A stretch of DNA of 64,000 nucleotides from Rhizobium chutanense (GTDB lineage Bacteria > Pseudomonadota > Alphaproteobacteria > Rhizobiales > Rhizobiaceae). The notes beneath the pieces are model-generated. The model was not told the origin of the DNA. It ran no database searches and was given only the letters and a program-made list of their open reading frames with translations. This document shows, in pieces, positions 9,362 to 18,020 of the stretch. A program made the translations under genes and the position numbers. Where the stretch lies: NCBI RefSeq assembly GCF_002531935.1, contig NZ_NWSV01000029.1:1-64000 (forward strand), written 5' to 3'. Each line of letters begins with the position of its first letter. Positions within the stretch are counted from its first letter, which is position 1.

Positions 9362-9388
9362 AGGGCCCCGTGGAGGCGGGGCCTTTTT
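9362..9388 (+). terminator. Rho-independent terminator of the PRC-barrel gene
   Basis: A 7-bp GC stem (GGCCCCG at 9364-9370 with CGGGGCC at 9377-9383) is followed at once by five T residues, 24 bp after the stop codon. Confidence 0.85.
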
Positions 9389-9433
9389 GGTGGTTGGTGA
9401 TGTCGTGGGCTCGGCGGCCCCTTGTCCGGTGAA

Positions 9434-9591
9434 ACCCCTCCCCAACCCCTCCCCACAAGGGGGAGGGGCTTGAGTGCCGCCCCCGACGTGTTCCACTTCA
9501 CCGTTTCATCTGCAGAAAAGGTTGCTGTTTGGCATCATACAGTGCGCCAGGTTAGTCCCTCCCCCTTGTGGGGAGGGGTTGGGGAGGGGTC
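9434..9591. repeat. Paired CCCCTCCCC-type repeat element (family B)
   Basis: Two arms in opposite orientation, CCCCTCCCCAACCCCTCC... at 9434-9471 and its reverse complement at 9553-9591, surround about 80 bp of weakly conserved interior. The same architecture recurs at 28244-28374. The right arm runs inside the 3' end of the beta-mannosidase frame and supplies its last codons. It looks like a small non-coding palindromic element of the RIME or MITE kind. Confidence 0.75.
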
Positions 9592-12048
9592 TTTCTTGCG
9601 CGAACCCGCAACAAGATCATTGGCCGAGCGCAGCACGGTGCCGACGGTGATATCTTCTGCCCTGATCGCCTTTGCCGTCTTCACCACGAACACATGGCTC
9701 TCACCCGGCAGCAGCGTCACCAGCATCGAATCGACCACCGCATCCGGATCCAGCCGATCCGCCATCAGGCAAAGATCCTTGAGGAAATTTTCCGCCATCA
9801 CCTTCACGGCGACCCCACCGTCGATCCCGCTGACATCGACCGCCAGCCGCGGCGCCGCCAGATTGAGGTCGATATCCTCGACGAAATAATGAAAGGCCCG
9901 CCTGTCGAGCATCTCGACGACAACGACCTCGTCCTTCGGTAAGTCCGGAGTGACGATATCCTCGGGCAACGGAAACTCCTTGGCCTCGAAGCGGTCGCAG
10001 AGCAGCCGCCAGAATTCGAATTCGGCCAGCACAGTGCCGTCGAGCTGCATGCGTTTGCCGGCAATCTTCGCCCGCCAGAACAATGTGCGTTCGTTGACCG
10101 CCACCGCCGCCAGCCCGTCGCCGCGTGGCTGGATCGTCAAGAGGCGCGGATCATAGGCCGCCTTCAGCGCATACCAGAGCGGCTTGCGGCGCCCGGCCGA
10201 ATCGAGTGCCGCCCAGGAGGTCACCGGCCAGCAGTCGTTGAACTGCCAGACCACCGCGCCCTTGCAGATGTCCCGATGCGAGCGCATGTGCTCGATGCCG
10301 AAGCGGATGGCGCGGGCCTGGTTGAGCTGGGTGGCGAAGTGCCAGTCGTCCATCGTCTGCGGCGCCGGCAGATGGCCGGCGAGGCCGCGGATCAGCTTGT
10401 CGTTGCCTTGGGTGGTCTTCTGGTGATGGAAGACGCCGTTCGATTGCGGCGTCAGCGGCGCATCATGCACGCTTTCTTCGATCGTCGCCCAGGCCGCCGG
10501 CGCCTGCCAGCCGAATTCGGAGCAGAAGCGCGGGATATAATTCCGATAGACCTCGTAGCCGACATCGTTCCACACGTCCCAGATATGTTTGCAGCCATGT
10601 CCGTCGGCATTCGGTTCGATCTCCATAGAGCCGGAATAGGGGCTGCCGGGATAATAGGGCCGGTCGGGATCGAGTTCGCCACAGAGTCTCGGCAGCAGGT
10701 CGAGATAATAGCCGAGCCCCCAGCTTTCGCCCGCCTTGATGATCGGCCGCCAGCCCCATTCCTCGAAGCCCCAGATATTCTCGTTATTGCCGTTCCAGAG
10801 GACCAGCGAAGCATGCGGCATCAGCCGCACGACATTGTCGCGCACCTCCGCCTCGACCTCGCTCTTCAGCGGCTCCTCCTCGGGATAGGCGGCGCAGGCA
10901 AAGAGGAAATCCTGCCAGACCAGCATGCCCAGGCGGTCGCAGGCCTGGTAGAATTCATCCGCCTCGAATATGCCGCCGCCCCAGACGCGCAGCAGGTGAA
11001 TATTGGCGGCCTTTGCCTCCTCGATCCGCGCGGCATAACGCTCGGCCGTCACCCGCGGGGGGAAACAATCGTCCGGAATCCAGTTCGCCCCGCAGATGAA
11101 CAGCGGCACGTCGTTGATGACGAAGGTGAAGGCCGAGCCGTGTGCGTCGGCCGCGGTATCGAGCCGCAGCGAGCGGAAGCCGAGTTCGCGCTCGAAGCTG
11201 TCGAGCTGAGCGCCGGCCTCGTCGATCAGCTTCAGCGTCAGCGGGTAGAGCGGCTGCGCACCGAGATGGTGCGGCCACCAGAGCTGGGGCGAGGGCAGGG
11301 TAAGCTCGAAGGCGACCGTGTCTTCGCCAGGCGCGATCGCTACCGTCGTGCTCACACCGCCGATCTCGGCGACAAGCCTGCAGGGCCCGTGATCGCCATG
11401 CCGCGCCAGCCGCGCATGCACCTTCACCAGCCCGTCGCGACCGGCAAGCGTGGCCGACACGCGCGTCTCGGCAAGCCGCGCCCGGTCCCAGCTTTCCAGC
11501 CTCACAGGCTTCCAGACGCCCGCCGTCACCAGCGTCGGCCCCCAGTCCCAGCCGAAATTGCAGGCCATCTTGCGCATTAGATTGCCCGGTCCCGGATAAT
11601 TGTTGGGCCGGTAGCCGTAATGTCTCTCCATCTCCGCGCCATAGGCGTAAGCCGAGCGGAAGGTGACGGTGAGGTCGTTGGCGCCGGCCTTCAGCAGCTT
11701 CGACACATCGAAGCGATAGCTGCGGTGCATGTTGAAGGTGCGGCCGATCTCCTCACCGTTGAGAACGATGGTGGCGATCGTATCGAGCCCGTCGAAGACG
11801 AGCTCCTGCACCCCGCCATCCCTGGGCATCGCCTCGAACATGCAGCGATAGGTCCAGTCGGTCTTGCCGATCCAGTCATTGGTGATCTCGTTGACGTCGA
11901 CATAGGGATCGGGAATCAGCCGGTTGGCGAGAAGGTCGGTATGCACGCATCCCGGCACCGTCACGGGTATCGCGTCCCATAGTCCGGGCCTTCCTGTATC
12001 GTTACAGGTCAGCGTCCAGCCGGAGTTGAGCGCGGTCTTTTCGATCAT
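9535..12048 (-). CDS. GH2 beta-mannosidase
   Basis: 837 residues. Glycoside hydrolase family 2 of the beta-mannosidase subgroup, removing non-reducing beta-mannosyl residues. The N-terminal sugar-binding domain (about residues 1-180), an immunoglobulin-like middle and a TIM-barrel catalytic domain are recognisable. The acid/base region WNGNNENIW is at about residues 418-426 and the nucleophile region FCSEFGWQ at about 516-523. No signal peptide, so probably cytoplasmic. It starts 9 bp after the VOC gene and seems to be the last gene of the osmoprotectant operon. Its final residues (KKDPSPTPPHKGEGL) are translated repeat sequence, so the native C-terminus has been replaced or extended. Confidence 0.85.
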   Translation of the reverse strand: MIEKTALNSGWTLTCNDTGRPGLWDAIPVTVPGCVHTDLLANRLIPDPYVDVNEITNDWIGKTDWTYRCMFEAMPRDGGVQELVFDGLDTIATIVLNGEEIGRTFNMHRSYRFDVSKLLKAGANDLTVTFRSAYAYGAEMERHYGYRPNNYPGPGNLMRKMACNFGWDWGPTLVTAGVWKPVRLESWDRARLAETRVSATLAGRDGLVKVHARLARHGDHGPCRLVAEIGGVSTTVAIAPGEDTVAFELTLPSPQLWWPHHLGAQPLYPLTLKLIDEAGAQLDSFERELGFRSLRLDTAADAHGSAFTFVINDVPLFICGANWIPDDCFPPRVTAERYAARIEEAKAANIHLLRVWGGGIFEADEFYQACDRLGMLVWQDFLFACAAYPEEEPLKSEVEAEVRDNVVRLMPHASLVLWNGNNENIWGFEEWGWRPIIKAGESWGLGYYLDLLPRLCGELDPDRPYYPGSPYSGSMEIEPNADGHGCKHIWDVWNDVGYEVYRNYIPRFCSEFGWQAPAAWATIEESVHDAPLTPQSNGVFHHQKTTQGNDKLIRGLAGHLPAPQTMDDWHFATQLNQARAIRFGIEHMRSHRDICKGAVVWQFNDCWPVTSWAALDSAGRRKPLWYALKAAYDPRLLTIQPRGDGLAAVAVNERTLFWRAKIAGKRMQLDGTVLAEFEFWRLLCDRFEAKEFPLPEDIVTPDLPKDEVVVVEMLDRRAFHYFVEDIDLNLAAPRLAVDVSGIDGGVAVKVMAENFLKDLCLMADRLDPDAVVDSMLVTLLPGESHVFVVKTAKAIRAEDITVGTVLRSANDLVAGSRKKDPSPTPPHKGEGLTWRTV

Positions 12049-12057
12049 GAGATATTC

Positions 12058-12444
12058 CTAGAGAAACCGGCCGTGGCGCTGCAGCACTTCGATCTTGTAG
12101 CCGTCGGGATCGCTGATGAAGAAGAACAGGCCGAAGAGCTTGCCGTCGCGGTTGAGTTCCACCAGTTCGCCCGGATGAAGCCCGAGCTTCGACAGCCGCT
12201 CGCGCTCGATGGCGACTTCCTCGACCGAGACGGCGAGATGGCCATAGGCATTGCCGAGCTCATAGGGCGCGGTCCGGCCCTTGTTGACCGTCAGCTCCAG
12301 CTCGAAACCGGTCTCGGCATTGCTCATGTAGATCAGCGTGAAAGTGTCGAAATCGACGCGGTCGGCGACCGAAAGGCCGAAGGCTTTGCTGTAGAAATCG
12401 ACGGAGCGCGCCTCGTCGAGAACGCGGATCATGGAGTGGATCAT
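12058..12444 (-). CDS. VOC / glyoxalase I-like protein
   Basis: 128 residues with the two beta-alpha-beta-beta-beta modules of the vicinal oxygen chelate fold. The sequence resembles lactoylglutathione lyase: MIRVLD with FYSKAFGLSV near the N-terminus, FELELT in the middle, YGHLAVSVE, and FISDPDGYKIEVLQ at the end. Candidate metal ligands (His near residue 4, Glu 55-57, His in YGHLA and the final Glu) are present, consistent with a glyoxalase I that detoxifies methylglyoxal. The ATG at 12444 was chosen from family alignment; the longer frame overlaps the upstream permease. It lies between the transporter genes and the mannosidase, likely one transcript. Confidence 0.8.
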   Translation of the reverse strand: MIHSMIRVLDEARSVDFYSKAFGLSVADRVDFDTFTLIYMSNAETGFELELTVNKGRTAPYELGNAYGHLAVSVEEVAIERERLSKLGLHPGELVELNRDGKLFGLFFFISDPDGYKIEVLQRHGRFL

Positions 12445-12514
12445 CTTCGCCAAGGCGGCCTCCCATTGCGCCGACTCTCGTAACGCCGGCACCGCAGCCT
12501 TGGTACCCGTCCTC

Positions 12515-13264
12515 TTACGCCGGGCGCAAGCCGATTCTTCGGGTGATCGCCGCTTCGACGAGGCCCATGGCGTCATAGATCAGCACTGCCATCAGCCCGA
12601 CGATCAGGCCGCCCTGCAGGATGAAGGCGGTATTGTCCGATATCAGTCCAGCGATGATCACCTCGCCGAGGCCCTTTGCCGCCACCGTCGAGCCGATCGT
12701 CGCCGTGCCGATATTGATGACGGTCGCCACCTTCAGCCCTTCGAGGATCAGCGGCAGGGCAAGCGGCAGCTCGACGCGCAACAGCCGCTGCGTCGCATTC
12801 ATGCCCATGCCGTCGGCGGCGTCGAGCACCTGCGGCGACACCTGTTTCAGACCGGCGACGGTGTTTTCGAAAATCGGCAGCAGGCCGTAGAGGAAAAGCG
12901 CGATCAGCGTCGGCATGGCGCCGAAGCCGGTGGCCGGCACGGCGAGCGCCAGCACCGCGACCGGCGGGAAAGTCTGGCCGGCATTGGCGATGGCCCGCGA
13001 CAGCGGCAGAAAGTCGGCCCCACTTTCCCGCGTCACGAAGATGCCGCCGACAACGGCGAGCACGGCGCTGCAGACGATCGATCCCACAACCAGCTGCAAA
13101 TGGCCGGCCGCGAGCGAAGCAAGGCTGTTCTGCGTATAGACGGCAGGCGCATTGTTGCTGGTCAGCGGCACAAGCAGGAAGGAAAGCCACTCCGTCCTGA
13201 ACAGCAGGATCAAGAGCAGCGCGAGTGCGGCCAGCCGGAAGAGATTGGCGACGAGGAGTTTCAT
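12515..13264 (-). CDS. Osmoprotectant ABC transporter permease (OpuBD/YehW-like)
   Basis: 249 residues with about six membrane helices, the BPD_transp_1 fold. The coupling loop is around VLDAADGMGMNATQRLLRVELPLALP, which contains the EAA-like motif of betaine/choline/osmoprotectant permeases. The start ATG at 13264 overlaps the stop of the ATPase gene by four bases (ATGA), implying translational coupling. Together with the second permease, the ATPase and the binding protein it forms a complete QAT-family importer. Glycine betaine, choline or a related quaternary amine is the likely cargo. Confidence 0.9.
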   Translation of the reverse strand: MKLLVANLFRLAALALLLILLFRTEWLSFLLVPLTSNNAPAVYTQNSLASLAAGHLQLVVGSIVCSAVLAVVGGIFVTRESGADFLPLSRAIANAGQTFPPVAVLALAVPATGFGAMPTLIALFLYGLLPIFENTVAGLKQVSPQVLDAADGMGMNATQRLLRVELPLALPLILEGLKVATVINIGTATIGSTVAAKGLGEVIIAGLISDNTAFILQGGLIVGLMAVLIYDAMGLVEAAITRRIGLRPA

Positions 13265-14205
13265 GCCTTGCGGCCCAGTTCGAGAAGCCGGCTCATCGAG
13301 ATCGATCCGACAGGCGCCTTTTCGCCGTCCTGCACCGCCGCCTCGTCGACCCCCTGCCAGATCATTTCGGCGAGCGCGTCGCGGAGACTCAGCGACTGCG
13401 GCAGCGCGTAGGCGAGACCGCTTTTCGCCGGCGCCATGCTTTCCTTCAGCGGCAGCAGCGACATCAGCTTCAGCGCCCGGTCGGAGGTGCCGGTCAATTG
13501 CTGCACGAAAGGATCGGCCGGTTCGGTGAGGATCTTTTCCGGCGTCGAGCATTGCAGCAATCGGCCCTGGCTCATCACGGCGATCTGGTTGCCGAGATGG
13601 AAGGCCTCGTCCATGTCGTGGGTGACGAGGATGATGGTCGTGCCGAATTGCTTCTGGATCGCCAGCAGATCGTCCTGCGCCTTGCCGCGGATGACCGGGT
13701 CGAGGGCGCCGAAGGGTTCGTCCATCAACAGCAGTTCCGGCTCGGCGGCAAGTGCCCGCGCCACACCGACGCGCTGCTGCTGGCCGCCGGACAGCTGGTG
13801 CGGATATTTCTCGGCGAACTCAGCCGGATCGAGGTTGAAGAGCCCGAGCAGTTCCTCGACGCGCCTGGCGATGCGGGTGGCATCCCATTCGAGCAGCTGC
13901 GGGACGGTGGCGATATTCTGCGCCACGGTCCGATGCGGAAACAGGCCGTGGCCCTGGATGGCATAGCCGATCTTGCGGCGAAGTTCGGTGACCTCGACGT
14001 CCATCACATTCTGGCCGCCGACGAAGATCTGACCTTCGGTGATCGGCACCAGCCGGTTGATCATCCGCATCAGCGTCGATTTGCCGGAGCCCGACGTGCC
14101 GACGATGACGGTGATCTCGCCCTTTTCGACGCTCATCGAGACTTGGTCGACGACGGTGGCCGTGCCGTAGCGCTTGGTGACGTTGCTGATCTCGATCATG
14201 CTCAT
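13261..14205 (-). CDS. Osmoprotectant ABC transporter ATP-binding protein (OpuA/ProV family)
   Basis: 314 residues. Walker A GTSGSGKST at about residues 39-47, the Q-loop near residue 83, signature LSGGQQQRVGVARAL at about 138-152, Walker B LLMDEPFGALDP, and the switch His in VTHDMDEAF. The C-terminal extension of about 70 residues after the ATPase core lacks a clear CBS pair. The start at 14205 overlaps the upstream permease stop by ATGA. It energises the two permeases either side. Confidence 0.93.
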   Translation of the reverse strand: MSMIEISNVTKRYGTATVVDQVSMSVEKGEITVIVGTSGSGKSTLMRMINRLVPITEGQIFVGGQNVMDVEVTELRRKIGYAIQGHGLFPHRTVAQNIATVPQLLEWDATRIARRVEELLGLFNLDPAEFAEKYPHQLSGGQQQRVGVARALAAEPELLLMDEPFGALDPVIRGKAQDDLLAIQKQFGTTIILVTHDMDEAFHLGNQIAVMSQGRLLQCSTPEKILTEPADPFVQQLTGTSDRALKLMSLLPLKESMAPAKSGLAYALPQSLSLRDALAEMIWQGVDEAAVQDGEKAPVGSISMSRLLELGRKA

Positions 14206-15368
14206 GCGGCGGATCCCCGGATGCTGTCGATGACCGCATCGAGGATGACGGCCGATGAGAAGGCGAAGAAGACGGTCGGCACGGCGCCGAGCAGGACGAG
14301 GTCCATCGCCGTCTGGCCGAGCCCCTGGAAGATGAAGATGCCGAAGCCGCCGCCGCCGATCAGTGCGGCGATCGTCACCATGCCGATTGCCTGCACCAGC
14401 ACGATGCGGATGCCGGTGAGGATGACGGGAAAGGCAAGCGGCATGTCGATGCCGGTGAGGATCTGCCGGCGCGTCAGCCCCATGCCGGCGGCGGCATCGC
14501 GCACGGCGGGGTCGACGCCCTGCAGGCCGACGACGGTGTTGGCGACGATCGGCAGCAGCGAATAGAGCACCAGTGCGATCAAGGCGGGCGCCGTGCCGAT
14601 GCCGCGAATGCCGATGGCGGCGGCGACAGGCACATGGGTGGCGAGGTAGCCGAGCGGCAGCATCAGAAGGCCGAAGAGCGCCAGGCTGGGGATCGTCTGG
14701 ATGAGGCTGAGGCCCTGCAACACGACGGCGCGCAGTTTCGGCACCCAGAAGCAGAGGATGCCGAGCGGCAGGCCGAGAACAATGGCGATGGCGAGTGAAC
14801 CGAAGGCAAGCAGCAGATGCGCGATCGCTTCGCTCTCGAATTGCGGCGCCCGCGTCGAGAATTCCTTCATGATCGACAGGCTGTCGAGCAGACCGGAAGA
14901 AAGGAAGGCGAAGAGCAGCGCCGCATAGGCGGCCAGGGCTGCGACCCGCATCCACGGCGCCAGCCGGATCTTGACCAGCGCATCCGAGATGATCAGCCCG
15001 ATCACCGCAAGCAGCACCCAGAAACCGCCGCCGGGCGTCATGCGCGCCACCGTGCTTCCGGGCGGCGTGGCCGCCGTCGAGACGAGGCCGATCGCCACGA
15101 CAAGCGCCGCAAGGCAGAGTGTCGCAATTGTGAGCCGCGCCAGCGCGTTGCGCAGAAAAAGCGTGGCGAAGGCGATGAGAACGAGAAGCGCGGTCAGGAT
15201 GATGACGGAAGGCTGGGGAAGAAGCTGCGTCAGCAGCATCGGCTTGCCGGCGGCGATGCGGTTCGCCTTGACATAGATGAAAGGCATCAGCGCCGTCGCC
15301 GCAATGCCGCCGGCCACCAGAACCACGCCGAGCCGGTCCAGCCTGCGGACCGCTGAGGTTTCTTCCAT
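14202..15368 (-). CDS. Osmoprotectant ABC transporter permease (OpuBB/YehY-like)
   Basis: 388 residues. An N-terminal membrane region of about five helices (residues 15-170) precedes a conserved permease domain (about 180-380) with the coupling motif AVRDAAAGMGLTRRQILTGIDMPLAFP. The extended N-terminal half is typical of the YehY type rather than the shorter OpuBB. ATG at 15368 is preferred over a TTG at 15389 that would add seven residues. First permease of the operon, 85 bp after the binding protein gene. Confidence 0.9.
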   Translation of the reverse strand: MEETSAVRRLDRLGVVLVAGGIAATALMPFIYVKANRIAAGKPMLLTQLLPQPSVIILTALLVLIAFATLFLRNALARLTIATLCLAALVVAIGLVSTAATPPGSTVARMTPGGGFWVLLAVIGLIISDALVKIRLAPWMRVAALAAYAALLFAFLSSGLLDSLSIMKEFSTRAPQFESEAIAHLLLAFGSLAIAIVLGLPLGILCFWVPKLRAVVLQGLSLIQTIPSLALFGLLMLPLGYLATHVPVAAAIGIRGIGTAPALIALVLYSLLPIVANTVVGLQGVDPAVRDAAAGMGLTRRQILTGIDMPLAFPVILTGIRIVLVQAIGMVTIAALIGGGGFGIFIFQGLGQTAMDLVLLGAVPTVFFAFSSAVILDAVIDSIRGSAA

Positions 15369-15453
15369 CGATCCAACCCTGTCTGGCAATCCAACCCCGT
15401 CTGGCCTGTCGGCAAAGGGAAGCTCCGCCCGCGAGGGGCGGAGCGGGCGATGA

Positions 15454-16362
15454 TTACTTCAGGAAGCCTTTTTCCTTGAGATAGGCTTCGGCGACGGACT
15501 TTGCCGGCTCGCCGTCGACCTGGATCTTGGCGTTGAGCTTGCGCAACTCGTCGGCGCTCAGGCTCTTGAAGATCGGCGAGAGGATTTCCTCGATCTTCGG
15601 ATTGGCCTTCAGCACCTCTTCACGGATGATCGGGGTGGGCGCATAGACCTGCTGCACGCCCTTGTCGTCTTCGAGAACGGTGAGCTCGGCCGCTTCGATC
15701 GCGCCATCGGTACCGTAGACCATGGCGGTGTTGACGCCATTCGTCTGGTCGGCCGCCGCCTTGATCGTCGCCGCCGTATCGCCGCCGGAGAGAACGACCA
15801 TCTGGTCGGGCTTCAACTGGAAGCCGTAGGTTGTCTGGAAGGCGGGAAGCGCGCCGGCCGAATTGACAAATTCGGCCGAGGCCGCAAGCTTGGCGGTGCC
15901 GCCGCCGGCCACCCACTTGCCGAAGTCCGTCAGGCTCTTCAGCTTGTTCGGCCCTGCGACGTCGTTGCGCACGGCGAGCGCCCAGGTGTTGTTGGCGGGC
16001 GAGGGCGTCAGCCAGACGATCTTGTTGGCGTCGTAATCGAGCTTCTTCGCCAGCTCGTAACCCTGGTCGATATTCTTCCAGGCGGCGTCGTCGGCCTTGT
16101 TGAAGAAGAAGCCGGCATTGCCGGTATATTCCGGATAGATGTCGATTTCGCCTGCGGTGATCGCCTTACGCACGACGGGAGTCGCGCCGAGCGCGATGCG
16201 GTCCTGCGTCTTGATGCCGTTGGCTTCGAGCGCCAGCGCGATGACGTTGCCGAGCAGCGTGCCTTCGGTGTCGATCTTCGACGAGACGACGACGTCGGCG
16301 GCCTGGGCCGCCCCCATCGCGAAGGCGGAGAGGGAAACGGCAAGTGCGAGTTTCTTCAGCAT
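15454..16362 (-). CDS. osmF: Osmoprotectant-binding protein (OsmF/OpuAC type)
   Basis: 302 residues. A Sec signal peptide (MLKKLALAVSLSAFAMGAAQA, cleaved before ADV) sends it to the periplasm. The mature part is a substrate-binding protein of glycine betaine transporters, with the family block DIYPEYTGNAG (about residues 74-84) and the C-terminal PTPIIREEVL. It captures the osmoprotectant and hands it to the two permeases encoded downstream. First gene of the leftward operon. OsmF is the nearest name; an exact substrate (betaine, choline or a low-affinity solute) cannot be decided from the sequence. Confidence 0.88.
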   Translation of the reverse strand: MLKKLALAVSLSAFAMGAAQAADVVVSSKIDTEGTLLGNVIALALEANGIKTQDRIALGATPVVRKAITAGEIDIYPEYTGNAGFFFNKADDAAWKNIDQGYELAKKLDYDANKIVWLTPSPANNTWALAVRNDVAGPNKLKSLTDFGKWVAGGGTAKLAASAEFVNSAGALPAFQTTYGFQLKPDQMVVLSGGDTAATIKAAADQTNGVNTAMVYGTDGAIEAAELTVLEDDKGVQQVYAPTPIIREEVLKANPKIEEILSPIFKSLSADELRKLNAKIQVDGEPAKSVAEAYLKEKGFLK

Positions 16363-16781
16363 GGAAAGTCCCCTTGTTAAACACCGTGAATGAGGCGCAA
16401 GCCCTTGGCGGTAGCTTGCGCACGGGAAATCCGCCGGCGAGGGCGACCGAGCGCCATCATGCCGGAATTGCGTGCGTCATGGAAATAGCGTGCTCGTCCG
16501 AAAAATCGATGCAAGCCCCCTCCAGTATTTGCGGTCGCGCCGACGATTATGGCGGCGAACACATTTCCGCGCGCGGAAACGCATTTCCTTTTCCGCGGCC
16601 GGCGCGATTTGTTTTTGTCCCCTTGCGTGTTTCCACGATATTCCCCGGCTCTCTCGCGGGATTTCCGCCGCCGGATTTTTTTATGACGAAACGATAGCCC
16701 GCCTCTTCGGAGGCAGGGATATCTTTTTTCACGAACACATCATATCGTCCGGTTTTTCCAGCGCTTTCCGGAGGGAGAGGT
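16363..16781. promoter_or_regulatory. Divergent control region with two palindromes (osmF / LysR)
   Basis: 419 bp without a supportable gene. Two symmetric sites are seen: GCGCAAGC (16395-16402) paired with GCTTGCGC (16414-16421), and a perfect 16-bp palindrome TTTCCGCGCGCGGAAA at 16564-16579. The first lies 33 bp before the osmF start and may fold in its leader. The second is a candidate site for the divergent LysR-type regulator. Which protein binds is inference. Confidence 0.45.
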
Positions 16782-18020
16782 TTGCATCTCGGGGCCCTGT
16801 TCATAAGCCAGCATGTCCTGACTTCCGGTTCGGTGCGCGAGACCGCGCGGCGTTTCCAGCTGTCGCCATCCACGGTGTCATCAGCCCTCCACCATCTCGA
16901 GACCGAACTGGCGATGAAGCTGACCGAACGCGCCTCCGGCGAACTGGTGACGCTGATTGCAAGCGGCAGGGTGCTGGAAGGCCTGGCGCCGATCACCGCG
17001 GCGATCGCCGAGCTCGGTCGATTGACCGGTCACGATAGCGCCACCGACGCCTATGAGACCTGGGCATCCCGCATTCCCGTCAAGATCGTCACGATCGAGC
17101 GTTTTCTCGAAGTGGCCGATCAGGGCAGCATCAATCGTGCCGCCCGCCGCCTTCGCTTGGGTCAGCCGCAGCTTTCGCTTCAGCTTGCCAATCTGGAGAA
17201 ATTCCTGGGTGGCCGCCTGTTCGAGCGGCAGGCGCAGGGGTCGGTGCTGACGGAGGAGGGCAGGCGGGCCTACCAGATTTTCACGACGATCAGCCAGGCC
17301 TGGAACGATCTGAAATCGCAGGCCGACGAGCGTTACCGGCGCAGCGCCCGCTCGCTGCGCATCGGCTCGATCATCCCGACCGGCTCGGAAAGCTGGGTGG
17401 CGCGCTGCGTGGGGGCACTGGTCTCCGAATGGAATATCGGCCGCAGCAACAATGCGATCTCGCTGGTGTCGATGACCGCCGACGATCTGCGCGAGGCATT
17501 GAAGAGCGGCCGCATCGATGTCGCCATCCTGGATTCGGTCTTCGGCCTGGAAAGCTTCCGGCACCGTGAACTGCTGCAGACCGAGATGGTGGTGATCGCC
17601 CCGCCGGATAGTATCGAGACGAACGTCGCCGATCTCGTCGCCGCTCATCCAATCTGCATGCCGAGCCCGCGCACCGGCCTCGGCCACGCGGCCATGGCCT
17701 TCAGCGACGAACGCACGCCGAACCGCCGCCTGCGCAGCCGGGATATCACCGCGGCGGATTCGCTGCCCGTGATCGTCGACCTCGTCGCCAATCACGGCTA
17801 CGTCTCCTTCCTCGGCCGCGTCAGCGCCATGCCGATCGCCGATAAGGTGCGCATCGTCGATCTCGACGAACACCTGCCGATGTCCTATCACGTCGCCTTC
17901 AACCATCGCAAAGCCGCCGCCGATGCCTGTGCCGTCATCATCGAAGCGGCGGCAAGGATTACGGCGGAACCTGTCGCGCAGATCATGGCGCGCGACAAAG
18001 CCAGGGAGAACGCAGCTTGA
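16782..18020 (+). CDS. LysR-type regulator with two HTH domains
   Basis: 412 residues, about 100 longer than a usual LysR protein because the winged HTH appears twice. The first (about residues 3-60: GSVRETARRFQLSPSTVSSALHHLE) and the second (about 100-160: GSINRAARRLRLGQPQLSLQLANLEKFLGGRLFER) both show the LysR pattern, followed by one effector-binding domain (about 185-400). The start is TTG with GGAGGGAGAGG directly upstream. It is divergent from the osmoprotectant operon and overlaps cutC by four bases (TTGA), so it may control either. Whether both HTHs contact DNA is unknown. Confidence 0.82.
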   Translation: MHLGALFISQHVLTSGSVRETARRFQLSPSTVSSALHHLETELAMKLTERASGELVTLIASGRVLEGLAPITAAIAELGRLTGHDSATDAYETWASRIPVKIVTIERFLEVADQGSINRAARRLRLGQPQLSLQLANLEKFLGGRLFERQAQGSVLTEEGRRAYQIFTTISQAWNDLKSQADERYRRSARSLRIGSIIPTGSESWVARCVGALVSEWNIGRSNNAISLVSMTADDLREALKSGRIDVAILDSVFGLESFRHRELLQTEMVVIAPPDSIETNVADLVAAHPICMPSPRTGLGHAAMAFSDERTPNRRLRSRDITAADSLPVIVDLVANHGYVSFLGRVSAMPIADKVRIVDLDEHLPMSYHVAFNHRKAAADACAVIIEAAARITAEPVAQIMARDKARENAA

